Part shown: piece by piece, positions 42,262 through 50,658 of the stretch
Layout: every line of letters begins with the position of its first letter
Position numbering within the stretch: the stretch's first letter is position 1
NCBI GenBank assembly: GCA_017467845.1
Contig: JAFUKH010000080.1
Location: forward strand, 22,901-86,900
Direction: 5' to 3'
Length of the DNA stretch: 64,000 nucleotides
DNA from: Lachnospiraceae bacterium
GTDB lineage: Bacteria > Bacillota > Clostridia > Lachnospirales > Lachnospiraceae
Position numbers and translations under genes: made by a program
Notes under the pieces: generated by a model
What the model saw: only the letters and a program-made list of their open reading frames with translations
Told to the model about the DNA's origin: nothing
The model's database searches: none

Positions 42262-42356
42262 TTTGTCTCTCCATATTATCACGAAATGTAACTTTTGATT
42301 TAATAGTTTACCACACTACAGTATTCTCTGCAATTCCCATTCTTTTTGATAAAAAA

Positions 42357-42386
42357 AGCCGAAAGCATATCAACACGCTTTCGGCT
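42357..42386 (-). terminator. Terminator after the DUF6440 gene
   Basis: AGCCGAAAGC (42357-42366) and GCTTTCGGCT (42377-42386) are perfect arms. On the minus strand TTTTTTT follows. Confidence 0.95.
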
Positions 42387-42413
42387 TCCTTTACATCACT
42401 TAATTTCTACAGC

Positions 42414-42593
42414 TTATTCACTTGTTACAGCAGAAATAACAGGCTTACCTTCTCTATCAAGAAGTGGAGTTAAACCGCCTGCATAACCTGAAGCATGCCA
42501 TACATAATTCACTCCTGTCTCGGTATCTACCCAGATTTCAGTTACGTTTACAGCCCCCTGTGAATAAGTTTTTTCAAATCTTTCTTTTGCCAT
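42414..42593 (-). CDS. DUF6440-family small protein
   Basis: AAGGAGG suits ATG 42593 (MAKERFEKTY), not the ATG two codons before, giving 59 residues. The segment VTEIWVDTETGVNYVWH...SGYAGGLTPLLD is the DUF6440 pattern: two strands and a Gly-rich turn. It is a small soluble protein of unknown function, sometimes linked to phage or stress regions. It has its own terminator and follows the DUF2812 gene by about 30 bases. Confidence 0.88.
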   Translation of the reverse strand: MAKERFEKTYSQGAVNVTEIWVDTETGVNYVWHASGYAGGLTPLLDREGKPVISAVTSE

Positions 42594-42624
42594 TTTCATG
42601 ACCTCCTTATATATTTATTTTTTA

Positions 42625-43179
42625 TTACTCCCCAATCTTTTTCTTCAGCTTCACATACTGAAGCGTGTATTTTACAAAAACACTAACATAAACAGCAAAC
42701 AATCCTATATATATTCCAAACAACAGACTTTCGAAATTCGACAGCTGCAATTTTCCTTCCAGAATAAGTAGCTGCGGTATAATTAAAAGAAAAAAGATAA
42801 TCAGAAGCGGAATGATTCTTCCCTTAAAAACTCTTTCCGCCATGTCCAGTTTAGAAGCATCGTCACTGAAAATCTCCTCTTCCTCTTGCATCAGTAGCAG
42901 GGGCTTACGAAAATAGCTATACCCCATCATATCTGTAATATGCTCCCAGCCACAGTCTCCGAACATCTGCACATATTCTTCTTTATGTGAAAGCCCTTCC
43001 TGATTGTAGTCTAATTGATATACTACATCCTCCGACTCACATTTCTCAAATTTGTAAAAGCATGGTGAAACTGTATCCGTCAGCTTCCATCCCTTTTTAT
43101 GCTGAAATCTAAGCCAATCCTGCTCCTGCACATATTCCGGTATCGTAAAGAATGCTACTTTCCACTTCACATTTCCCAT
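42625..43179 (-). CDS. DUF2812-family membrane protein
   Basis: The start is ATG 43179 (MGNVKWKVAFFTIPEYVQEQDW) behind CAGGAG, giving 184 residues; the longer frame overlaps PadR more. The N-terminal 110 residues form a soluble domain with the DUF2812 phrase EEYVQMFGDCGWEHI, followed by two hydrophobic segments (about 122-142 and 152-175) and a Lys-rich end. DUF2812 proteins are commonly encoded after a PadR regulator, as here (71-base overlap). The role is unknown; membrane stress sensing is only suggested by context. Confidence 0.88.
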   Translation of the reverse strand: MGNVKWKVAFFTIPEYVQEQDWLRFQHKKGWKLTDTVSPCFYKFEKCESEDVVYQLDYNQEGLSHKEEYVQMFGDCGWEHITDMMGYSYFRKPLLLMQEEEEIFSDDASKLDMAERVFKGRIIPLLIIFFLLIIPQLLILEGKLQLSNFESLLFGIYIGLFAVYVSVFVKYTLQYVKLKKKIGE

Positions 43180-43492
43180 ATTTGTACTCCTGAAGGTTCC
43201 GGTGCAGACGTTCAATTCTAAACATCTCCAATTCCAGAACTTCTCTTCCCAATTCCGTAATCTTATATATTTTTCGCTTTTCTTCCTCACGGATAAAGGA
43301 AATCAACCCATCCTTCTCCATTTTAGATAAACTACCGTACATTGTTCCGGGACTGAGCCGAATGGCTCCCTCGGTCATCGTCTCTACCTTCTGTACAATG
43401 CTGTAGCCGTGCATTTCTTCCTGCAAGCACAGTAAAATGTAGAACCCAGTCTCTGTCATAGGTACATATACTTTTTTAATATGAGCATCCAT
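43109..43492 (-). CDS. PadR-family regulator (DUF2812 partner)
   Basis: The 127-residue winged-helix repressor has the PadR pattern TETGFYILLCLQEEMHGYSI, RLSPGTMYGSLSKMEKDGLI and the wing EEEKRKIYKITELG. GGAGT precedes ATG 43492. PadR proteins generally repress their own operon. An inverted repeat at 43524-43558, just upstream, is the likely site. The end of the gene overlaps DUF2812 in another frame. Confidence 0.92.
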   Translation of the reverse strand: MDAHIKKVYVPMTETGFYILLCLQEEMHGYSIVQKVETMTEGAIRLSPGTMYGSLSKMEKDGLISFIREEEKRKIYKITELGREVLELEMFRIERLHRNLQEYKYGKCEVESSILYDTGICAGAGLA

Positions 43493-43523
43493 TGTTTTAC
43501 TCCTCTATATTTCACTACAATGT

Positions 43524-43558
43524 ATCGCACCTCGATATATATTGTATCATGGTGCGAT
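43524..43558. promoter_or_regulatory. Candidate PadR operator
   Basis: ATCGCACC (43524-43531) and GGTGCGAT (43551-43558) are perfect 8-base arms. The spacer is AT-rich and holds TACAATATAT on the minus strand, a likely -10 region. Confidence 0.65.
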
Positions 43559-43585
43559 GCGAGAGTCAACTGTCCTAATGTACCA

Positions 43586-43814
43586 AAAAGGGATGCTGCA
43601 GACACACAATGTCATTAAGTTTAGAAATTATGCTGGGAGGAAATGATGTGTTTTATGAAGACCGTTGGAAAACGTCAGTACTTAGCGAGGTATTTTCGAG
43701 CTTAGTACTGCTACGTTTTACATCGAGCGAGAGCGTGTCAGAATAAAACACATCGTTTTTGACCAGAGTAATTTCTAAACTTAATGATATTGTGCAGGCA
43801 CAACATCCCCTTTT
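43586..43814. repeat. Long imperfect hairpin element (about 230 bp)
   Basis: Arms AAAAGGGATG...CATTAAGTTTAGAAATTA and TAATTTCTAAACTTAATG...CATCCCCTTTT pair over about 70 bases, and GATGTGTTTTAT pairs with ATAAAACACATC. Inside, an AACGT/AGTACT/CTAAG stem closes on TATTTTCGAG. The element ends 3 bases before the stop codon of the membrane-protein gene and has a T run after the outer stem on the minus strand. It has no gene. It may be a MITE or a giant terminator. Confidence 0.85.
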
Positions 43815-43817
43815 CTC

Positions 43818-45617
43818 CTATTCCTCTAAAAATAAAATCGTCATATATGCGGTCTCTAAAGCTTCCGCATCCGGATATTTCTCCCCAATCCAATCCAGAA
43901 TCATCTCGGTATCCGAGAAAAGGCTGTATACAGAATTGGTGGCGAAGGTCTTATCAATCACAACAATACTGGGCAACTTATCCGGATTCTCTTCATAGTA
44001 GCGGAAGAACATTTCATTAAATACCGTAGTTCCCTGTGTAGAAGGGGTAGACACGGTACATCCCACCCCGGGATAAATCAAGTGCTCCGCACCGATATAC
44101 AGAAGTCGTTCATCCGCTTTAATTAATTCCTTTAAAATGGGATAATTATCATTCCAGATTTGCGCTTGCTCATCTAAAATGTAAATGCCCTTTTCCGGTC
44201 CATACTCCATCTTCTCCATAGGTGCCATTACCGTGACCGGAAGACAACCGGTTACTCGTATCATGATTACTCTGCACACAAAGAAACCGGTCAAAAGACT
44301 TAAGCCCAATCCATAAGTAAGCACGTTTCCCAACAGCTCTCTTTCCTGCAGCTCCTCACGCAAATAGACACAAAGCATCCATATACTTCCCCAGATTCCA
44401 AGCACTGCTCTGGAACAGGTAACATTCACGTTCATATTGGTAATCAAAAGTACCGCCGGTAACGATACCAGTGAAGGCATCACACACAGCCAGAAATATA
44501 CCGCCATCCTCCGATGGTAACGAATTCCCAAATAAACCGCCGGAATAATTGCAGCTATATAGCGTACTTGCAGATAAAACTGATTCTGATCTTCCAAAAG
44601 ACATCCTAAGATATGGTCCTTCTGCAAAAGTATCGCTGTCAGAATCAGAATACTCAGAATCCCCATCTCTACCTTTTTCCCTACAGGCGAGGACAGCACT
44701 AAGTCTCTCCTTAGCCTGCCAATCACCAGCAGAAGTGCCCCTGCTACTACCACAATAACTGCAGCAATCCATAAACTTTCAAAATATGTCTCACACAGTT
44801 CCTTTGCCTGCCCTGCATACATACTCCACTTTTCTGCCATGGTATACGTAGTATGGGATTCATCCATAAACACATAGGAAACATTTCGCAGAAGCTCTTC
44901 CCAGCTCTGGTAGCTGAAAAGATAAAGCAAAAACGCTCCGCCGCTCACCGCTGCTCCCAGCGTCAGCCAAAGACTGCTCTGCAACATCTTCGCCCCTTTC
45001 ACATCGTTTTGAAGACGTTCCAGTATACATAAACCAATCAAATAAATAGGGTACAGTAGTATCATGGTAGGGTAACTCATCATACTTCCTACCAGACATA
45101 CACCCGCCAGAAATGGTTTCCACAGGTCCTTTTTTCCGCTAGTGAAATACGAATGCAAAAGTAGAAATATCGCCAATAAAAACCAATAATGCATTAACTC
45201 AAATTCCGGCATCTGCACCCACTTTGGGAAAAAGTTCAGATGCAAAAACACTACCAAAAATACAATACTTCCGTGGAATTTTCCTTTATAACTTCGATAG
45301 AGCCACACTCCAAAGGCAGCATGAATCAGCATTCCTACTACTCGCAGATAGATAACCAGATAATCCGTGGTTTGAAATACCACCAGATACAGCTTGATAA
45401 AAACAGCACTCATAAACGCACTGAGCTGATGTGCTTCCCACATATCCGCAAACAAATGCTCACCCATCGCCAATCGATAGCTCTGTGCAACTGCATAGGA
45501 CTCATCGATATCCAGACTGATAAATATCCCCTTAATATAGCCAATCACCGTAAGGCCAATGATTCCTACCTGTACAATTCTCCATAAAACAGTTCCTAAT
45601 TTCTGATTTAATCTCAT
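43818..45617 (-). CDS. Polytopic membrane protein, GT-C glycosyltransferase-like
   Basis: AAAGGAG has the right spacing to ATG 45617 (MRLNQKLGT), so the protein has 599 residues. About 12 hydrophobic segments are seen. The first extracytoplasmic loop carries LDIDESYAVAQSYRLAMGEHLFADMWEAHQ in an arrangement like GT-C enzymes (ArnT/PMT), where an Asp in this loop is catalytic. The C-terminal 110 residues are soluble. It could transfer a lipid-linked sugar to an envelope component, but the acceptor is unknown. Neighbouring genes are also envelope-related. Confidence 0.7.
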   Translation of the reverse strand: MRLNQKLGTVLWRIVQVGIIGLTVIGYIKGIFISLDIDESYAVAQSYRLAMGEHLFADMWEAHQLSAFMSAVFIKLYLVVFQTTDYLVIYLRVVGMLIHAAFGVWLYRSYKGKFHGSIVFLVVFLHLNFFPKWVQMPEFELMHYWFLLAIFLLLHSYFTSGKKDLWKPFLAGVCLVGSMMSYPTMILLYPIYLIGLCILERLQNDVKGAKMLQSSLWLTLGAAVSGGAFLLYLFSYQSWEELLRNVSYVFMDESHTTYTMAEKWSMYAGQAKELCETYFESLWIAAVIVVVAGALLLVIGRLRRDLVLSSPVGKKVEMGILSILILTAILLQKDHILGCLLEDQNQFYLQVRYIAAIIPAVYLGIRYHRRMAVYFWLCVMPSLVSLPAVLLITNMNVNVTCSRAVLGIWGSIWMLCVYLREELQERELLGNVLTYGLGLSLLTGFFVCRVIMIRVTGCLPVTVMAPMEKMEYGPEKGIYILDEQAQIWNDNYPILKELIKADERLLYIGAEHLIYPGVGCTVSTPSTQGTTVFNEMFFRYYEENPDKLPSIVVIDKTFATNSVYSLFSDTEMILDWIGEKYPDAEALETAYMTILFLEE

Positions 45618-45688
45618 TAACCAATACTCCTTTAGACTCAAAGCAGTATAAGTATATCACACTTCCGCCAAAACCGATACCATCATAA

Positions 45689-45722
45689 AAATGCTGATGT
45701 ACATTTCTGCATATCAGCATTT
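45689..45722 (-). terminator. Terminator after the SEDS gene
   Basis: ATGCTGAT (45691-45698) and ATCAGCAT (45713-45720) pair with a 14-base loop. On the minus strand TTTTTATG follows. Confidence 0.85.
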
Positions 45723-45735
45723 CACGTTAATGATT

Positions 45736-47079
45736 CTATAAATCCAAAGTCAGTTTTACACTTGCTCCCTGGATATCAATATGCTTTGGATATATATTTT
45801 TATATCTGTATATACTCAGGATAATTCCCATCATAATATAGCAGACAATAATACTGCCTCCACCGCTGGAAAAGAAGGGCAGAAAATTCTGGGATACCGG
45901 AAGAAATCCGAAATTCTCTCCCACGTGGATTGCCAGATTGTATAGTAGCACGATTCCGCATCCGCATCCCATGCACATTCCCAGTTGGTTTTTCTGGCAA
46001 AGCGAGATGGAAAATACCTTATAAATCACCACAACCAATATTCCTAAAACCAACATGCCACAAATAATTCCGTAAGACGATAACAAATAAGAAAACATAT
46101 ATCTGCTGTTAAATTCCGGAACATGTCCAATCCATTGGATTTCATTATTTCCAAACACATTACTGTTTTGAAAGATTTCTCGCATTGTGTTTCTCAAATA
46201 ATCTTCCTCTGAACCAATGAAAAAAGCCACAATTCTTGCCTTCTGGTACTCTAATAAGCCTCCAAAGAAATACGCCAATACAAGCCCTATTATGGGTAAT
46301 CCGAACGCCCCTCCCCATAAAGCGGAGATAGCAATTCTTCGGGATACCTTGAACCAATTGAGTGCAATGGCAATGGTGAGAACAATGAGCATAGATATCA
46401 ACAACATAAGTGTCAGGGATAAACTGGGCATGCGATAGGCTATGATTACCGGAAGCATCAGCCAAAGCACGGATTTCAAAAGTGTACCATAGCCCTGCCC
46501 GTGATATTGGTAAATCACAGCACCAAAAAGTGGCACACACAAAAGCATCATAGGAAAGGCAATCTCATAAAGCAACTTATGATGTTCTTCCCATAAATAA
46601 ACATTCATTACCACTGCCATTACCATAAGTCCTACCACAAGTATCCGGGCATAGCGTGCAATTACGCTATAATCTATACGGTATACAACAAGCATAAGTA
46701 TAAATCCAATTATCGTGTATCTTACAAACTCAGAACTCCCTACCGCTAAGTCATCTATCTGGCCACTGGTAAGCGAATACTCTGCGATTTGACGACTCAA
46801 TATCACATGGAAGATTATCGCTGCCACACTGATAATTCCCATCAATACAACCATTCCCCATGCCATACGTGGTCTGTGTATTCTATCCAGCGCAATTCCG
46901 GCCTCCACCGGACTTCCCATATCTTCTACCGCTGCCCGTTCTGCCTCTTCTTTAGACATACCAGCCAGCATATTATCCTCTATCTGGTCCTGTATATGAC
47001 CTTGTATCTCCTCCCGGATATATGGATATGCTTTTCTGCAACGGATTTGCTCCATTAATAATCTAAGATACTCTTCCAT
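45736..47079 (-). CDS. SEDS (FtsW/RodA/SpoVE) family protein with N-terminal prefix domain
   Basis: The start is ATG 47079 (MEEYLRLLMEQIRC), 4 bases after the PadR stop, giving 447 residues. Residues 1-70 form a cytosolic helical prefix (REEIQGHIQDQIEDNMLAGMS...AVEDMGSPVEAG), a type found in PadR-linked membrane proteins. About ten membrane helices follow, ending in LPVSQNFLPFFSSGGGSII, the SEDS signature. SEDS proteins polymerise glycan strands with a partner PBP. No PBP gene is next to it. Control by the adjacent PadR is unusual for core cell-wall genes and suggests a conditional role. Confidence 0.88.
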   Translation of the reverse strand: MEEYLRLLMEQIRCRKAYPYIREEIQGHIQDQIEDNMLAGMSKEEAERAAVEDMGSPVEAGIALDRIHRPRMAWGMVVLMGIISVAAIIFHVILSRQIAEYSLTSGQIDDLAVGSSEFVRYTIIGFILMLVVYRIDYSVIARYARILVVGLMVMAVVMNVYLWEEHHKLLYEIAFPMMLLCVPLFGAVIYQYHGQGYGTLLKSVLWLMLPVIIAYRMPSLSLTLMLLISMLIVLTIAIALNWFKVSRRIAISALWGGAFGLPIIGLVLAYFFGGLLEYQKARIVAFFIGSEEDYLRNTMREIFQNSNVFGNNEIQWIGHVPEFNSRYMFSYLLSSYGIICGMLVLGILVVVIYKVFSISLCQKNQLGMCMGCGCGIVLLYNLAIHVGENFGFLPVSQNFLPFFSSGGGSIIVCYIMMGIILSIYRYKNIYPKHIDIQGASVKLTLDL

Positions 47080-47083
47080 ACCG

Positions 47084-47413
47084 CTACACCCCCATTGCCA
47101 GCACATTCGCCACAGCCGTAGAGTAGGTCTGCCATTCTTCGGTTTTCTTATCCAGCAATTTGCGCCCTTCTTTAGTGATACTATAATACTTTCTTACCTT
47201 ACCTACATACTCCTCTTCGTATACCATAAGAAGCCCTTTGTCTTCCAGACTATGAAGCAATGGATAAAGTGTCCCTGCCTTTAATTCAAATACATTCTGA
47301 GATTTCTTTCGCAAGGTATCAATCATTTCATAACCATACATATCCTTTTCCGATAAAAGCTTTAAAATTAGCATGGTCATGCTTCCTGAAATTAGAGATT
47401 TTTCAATAGCCAT
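47084..47413 (-). CDS. PadR-family regulator (SEDS partner)
   Basis: The 109-residue PadR protein (GSMTMLILKLLSEKDMYGYEM, ELKAGTLYPLLHSLEDKGLL, wing VGKVRKYYSITKEG) is a compact type with one C-terminal helix. It starts behind AAGGAGG and ends 4 bases before the SEDS gene. A 17-base inverted repeat directly upstream (47426-47480) is its probable operator. Confidence 0.93.
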   Translation of the reverse strand: MAIEKSLISGSMTMLILKLLSEKDMYGYEMIDTLRKKSQNVFELKAGTLYPLLHSLEDKGLLMVYEEEYVGKVRKYYSITKEGRKLLDKKTEEWQTYSTAVANVLAMGV

Positions 47414-47425
47414 ATGCCCTCCTTA

Positions 47426-47480
47426 TATAGATTGTCGATATATTATGTAGATTACCTATATATTATATCGATAATCTATA
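47426..47480. promoter_or_regulatory. Candidate operator of the PadR-SEDS operon
   Basis: TATAGATTGTCGATATA (47426-47442) and TATATCGATAATCTATA (47464-47480) are complementary at 16 of 17 positions. The dyad is 13 bases before the PadR start and must cover the promoter or the ribosome site. Confidence 0.7.
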
Positions 47481-47509
47481 CATGTCAATAGCTTTTTCAT
47501 GCTCTATCC

Positions 47510-48577
47510 TTAGTGCAGATAAACCTTCTCTCCCCTAATCACAAGTGCTGCTATTTCTTTTGGATTTATAGCATCTCCAAAGCTCTCTACTCCGGTATAC
47601 TCTTCTGCAAACATACCATTTTCTATGCCACCACCACTGGGATTATCAATTCGCAATACCGTTCCATCCGAAAAGTGAATTTCCTCCAGCCACACATCCT
47701 CATGGTCTTTATCACGGTCCTGAGGCATACGGAATGCTTCTAACCGGATGGAAATGGGAGAAACCTCAACCTTGGTGAGATAGTACGTCACCCCATCTGC
47801 TTCAAATGGGTGTAACATACGCTCGGTTTTTGTATTCGATCTATAATTATAACTCCACTTCAGTTCCCATGTTCCTTCGCATAAAAGTTCCTTTTCCCTA
47901 TCTGTATCGTCTTCCTGTAAATCATGATACAGATACAAATTCTCCATTCTAAGGGAAATCTCCGCCTTATTTATGTCCCGGCAATTAGATATGGCCAACA
48001 AGAATCCCAACCTGTTATCCTCCGCAGAATAGGTAAATACAGAGCCATAGCCACTTTTATTCGGTTCAACGGATAATCTATAATCCTTAGGTAATACATA
48101 ATCTGTTTCCACGTTAAAGTCAGCCGGCAGCACGTAATCGGTCTCTATGAGCACATACACCTCATTTTTGTCACCAATTGAAGTGGTTGCAAGCATTTCG
48201 ATTTCCCTGGCTTCACCACTCTCCGCAGAACTGTAATCAATACACCTAGATTTCTGTCCCTGCTGAATCTCTACCACACCGTTCTCCAATTGCAAGGTAT
48301 TAGCATCACTGATTCCCATAAAATTAATCAGCGCAATATCCCACTCATTCTCTTTGGCGGCATACGCAGTAAGTCCCAGTGCCATAATCAATGTAGCCGC
48401 AACAGTCAGTACCAGCCACCTCTTACTTTTTTTCCTTTTCAGTATTACCGTAGTCTCCTCCATACCTTTAAAAACCATATTCTCAATTCGCTTTCGGCAA
48501 TCCTTATCCAAAGCATCATCTATATCTACAGCTTCCGAATCCCGAATTACGCTGATCAAATCATCCAGCCTATTCAT
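47510..48577 (-). CDS. DUF4179-domain protein, anti-sigma factor candidate
   Basis: The 355-residue protein has about 50 cytosolic residues, one membrane segment (about 53-72, WLVLTVAATLIMALGLTAYA) and a large outer region that includes the DUF4179 part. This layout is typical of anti-sigma factors. Its start overlaps the sigma factor gene by 8 bases. The cytosolic end would bind the sigma factor and the outer domain would sense envelope change. No RskA/ZAS zinc motif is seen. Confidence 0.85.
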   Translation of the reverse strand: MNRLDDLISVIRDSEAVDIDDALDKDCRKRIENMVFKGMEETTVILKRKKSKRWLVLTVAATLIMALGLTAYAAKENEWDIALINFMGISDANTLQLENGVVEIQQGQKSRCIDYSSAESGEAREIEMLATTSIGDKNEVYVLIETDYVLPADFNVETDYVLPKDYRLSVEPNKSGYGSVFTYSAEDNRLGFLLAISNCRDINKAEISLRMENLYLYHDLQEDDTDREKELLCEGTWELKWSYNYRSNTKTERMLHPFEADGVTYYLTKVEVSPISIRLEAFRMPQDRDKDHEDVWLEEIHFSDGTVLRIDNPSGGGIENGMFAEEYTGVESFGDAINPKEIAALVIRGEKVYLH

Positions 48578-49130
48578 AACAAAGCCCCCTTTCCATCAAA
48601 TCCCTTCGAAGCTTCTCCTTCCCCCGATACAAAATATTTTCCACCTGCTTTACAGTTAACGACAGCTTAGTGGCGATGTCCTGCATCTTATAACCATAAA
48701 AATATCGATAAAGAAATACACTTTTATCCGGTTCACGCATCTGCTCCAGACAGGTATGTAATACTGCCTCATACTCCCTCCGCTGTACCTCTTTCTCCAA
48801 ATCGTATCCATCCGGCAATTCCAAGGATATCTCTTCCAAGGAATATATGTCCGCTTTCTTTGCTTTCCTACGCTTATCTCTGGCTGCATTTCTGGCAATA
48901 GCATAGAGATAGCTTTTTAAGGAATACTTCTCTTTTCTCTCATACTTTTCCCTGATTTTCCAGAAATGAATAAAGGTATCTGCAATGGTTTCTTCAATAT
49001 CACTCTCCGGGAAATCATGTAAAAAGTTGCGGCAAATGGTTGCCACTGCCCCACCATAAAGCTCCAGCATCTTTTGCATTCCTTTTTCCGGATTATCTTT
49101 TAACAAAAGTAGTAGTTTCTCCTCTGACAC
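48570..49130 (-). CDS. ECF-type sigma-70 factor
   Basis: The 186-residue protein has region 2 (DTFIHFWKIREKY...LKSYLYAIARNAARDKRRK) and region 4 (MREPDKSVFLYRYFYGYKMQDIATKLSLTVKQVENILYRGKEKLR, a helix-turn-helix), without regions 1 or 3. It is the usual size for an extracytoplasmic-function factor. It is translationally coupled to the DUF4179 gene, its probable anti-sigma factor. Target promoters cannot be inferred. Confidence 0.93.
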   Translation of the reverse strand: MSEEKLLLLLKDNPEKGMQKMLELYGGAVATICRNFLHDFPESDIEETIADTFIHFWKIREKYERKEKYSLKSYLYAIARNAARDKRRKAKKADIYSLEEISLELPDGYDLEKEVQRREYEAVLHTCLEQMREPDKSVFLYRYFYGYKMQDIATKLSLTVKQVENILYRGKEKLRRDLMERGLCYE

Positions 49131-49195
49131 AGCATCCTCCTCCTTTCCTACTTTACTATACGTACTGCTGCCCTAAAATCCCTCACTGAAATAAA

Positions 49196-49234
49196 AAACC
49201 TTCTCTTTGTTCCAATCAAACAAGAGAAGGCTTT
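49196..49234 (-). terminator. Terminator after the YfcC-like gene
   Basis: ACCTTCTCTTTGTT (49198-49211) pairs with AACAAGAGAAGG (49219-49230) around a short loop; on the minus strand TTTTTTATTT follows. Confidence 0.85.
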
Positions 49235-49238
49235 GTTA

Positions 49239-50579
49239 TCAATATCCTATAGCAGTTCCCAGTAACAATATAAAACAACATACTATCAATATCATCAACT
49301 GCAATTTTGCACTAAAACGAATCCATTTTCCGTAGGATATACCCACCAGATTCAGGGCAATCAAAAGGCATGGATTGGTAAAATAAATCAGATTAGAAAA
49401 TCCATCCCCATAATTATATGCCAGCACCGTAAGCTGTCTGCTAATATCACAGGAATCCGCCAGCGGTCCTAAAATGGGCATAAGAAGCATCGCCTCCGCA
49501 CTACCGGAGGATACGAAGAAATTAATTATCATGGTAAATAGAAAGATACACAAAATCCCCTGATAAACGGATAATCTTGAAATCACGGATACCGTAAACT
49601 CCAGAATGGTATCCATAATCCCGGCTTCCGTCATGGTATACTGGATACTTCCTGCCATTAAAAGCAAAAAGGTAGAAGGCAGTACACTTCCCACGCCATG
49701 TTTAAAATAGTAAAAAGATTTCTTAAAGCCCAGCTTCACACATACACAGCAGCCTATTCCTGCAATCAGGAAAAACAAAGCCACAACCACCATCAAAATG
49801 CCGGACAAGGCTTTTACAAATGCAGACAATACAATGAATAGAAAGCAAGTAAGTATGGTTAATACAAAAAACCGTACTGCTGCTTCCTTCTCCTTAGACT
49901 TTACGAAGCTTACCACCTGAGCAGCATCTTTATTTACTGCCTCTGCATTTTTCTTCTCACACCTTTTCGCATAGGGAATCAAAAACAATAAAAGACAACC
50001 ATATACAGCAACATAAGTCAATAATCTTAAGGATATTCCGCTAAATACGGGCAATCCCATTAGTGTCTGCGCCACCCCTGTGGTAAAAGGATTCAGAACA
50101 CCGGTGGAAAACCCACACGCCACAGCCCCCATGGACATACCAAGCCCAACCAAAGCATCCCAGCCCATTGCAATGGACAATGCCACCACCAAGGGAACCA
50201 TAGGGATACATTCTTCAAAGCATCCGATAAAAGCACCCATACTTAAGAAAAATAATGTTATCACCGCCAGAAGGGTATATTTCCTATCTCCCGCCATATG
50301 GACAATCTTACGAAGCATATAATCCATAGTACCGCTTCTGTCCAGCGCATTGAAGGTTCCTCCCAGCACTAACAAAAACAGAATAACTGAAATAATAGTC
50401 ACTCCTTGGTCAGATCCCAGCACCAAAAACGGAGATAAAAGCCACTTCCAGAATGGAATCCCCTCTCCCGGAATCACCAATGTCAATATGTAAGTAAACA
50501 CCATCAGTGCCCCCAATACTCCCACTGCTGTAATAACACTGTGCAAACTGATTGCCAGACCCTTTTTCTCTTTATCCAT
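49239..50579 (-). CDS. YfcC-family carrier (ion transporter superfamily)
   Basis: The 446-residue protein has about 12 hydrophobic segments. It carries the YfcC-type FIGCFEECIPMVPLVVALSIAMGWD, GFSTGVLNPFTTGVAQ and, in the second half, FFVSSGSAEAMLLMPI, the paired hairpin motifs of the dicarboxylate and basic-amino-acid carriers of this superfamily. The substrate may be an amino acid or dicarboxylate; sequence does not settle it. It is flanked by terminators or gaps and seems to be a single-gene unit. Confidence 0.85.
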   Translation of the reverse strand: MDKEKKGLAISLHSVITAVGVLGALMVFTYILTLVIPGEGIPFWKWLLSPFLVLGSDQGVTIISVILFLLVLGGTFNALDRSGTMDYMLRKIVHMAGDRKYTLLAVITLFFLSMGAFIGCFEECIPMVPLVVALSIAMGWDALVGLGMSMGAVACGFSTGVLNPFTTGVAQTLMGLPVFSGISLRLLTYVAVYGCLLLFLIPYAKRCEKKNAEAVNKDAAQVVSFVKSKEKEAAVRFFVLTILTCFLFIVLSAFVKALSGILMVVVALFFLIAGIGCCVCVKLGFKKSFYYFKHGVGSVLPSTFLLLMAGSIQYTMTEAGIMDTILEFTVSVISRLSVYQGILCIFLFTMIINFFVSSGSAEAMLLMPILGPLADSCDISRQLTVLAYNYGDGFSNLIYFTNPCLLIALNLVGISYGKWIRFSAKLQLMILIVCCFILLLGTAIGY

Positions 50580-50658
50580 GATATGTTCTGCTCTTTTCTA
50601 TTCGTTTTTATATACTCTCTCTTCCACCCAAGAATAGGCGAAATATATTATACCACCT

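Noticed and set aside
42262-42356. SAM riboswitch before the homocysteine methyltransferase/MTHFR gene
   Set aside because: The gap is under 100 bases, and the only hairpin belongs to the terminator of the DUF6440 gene.
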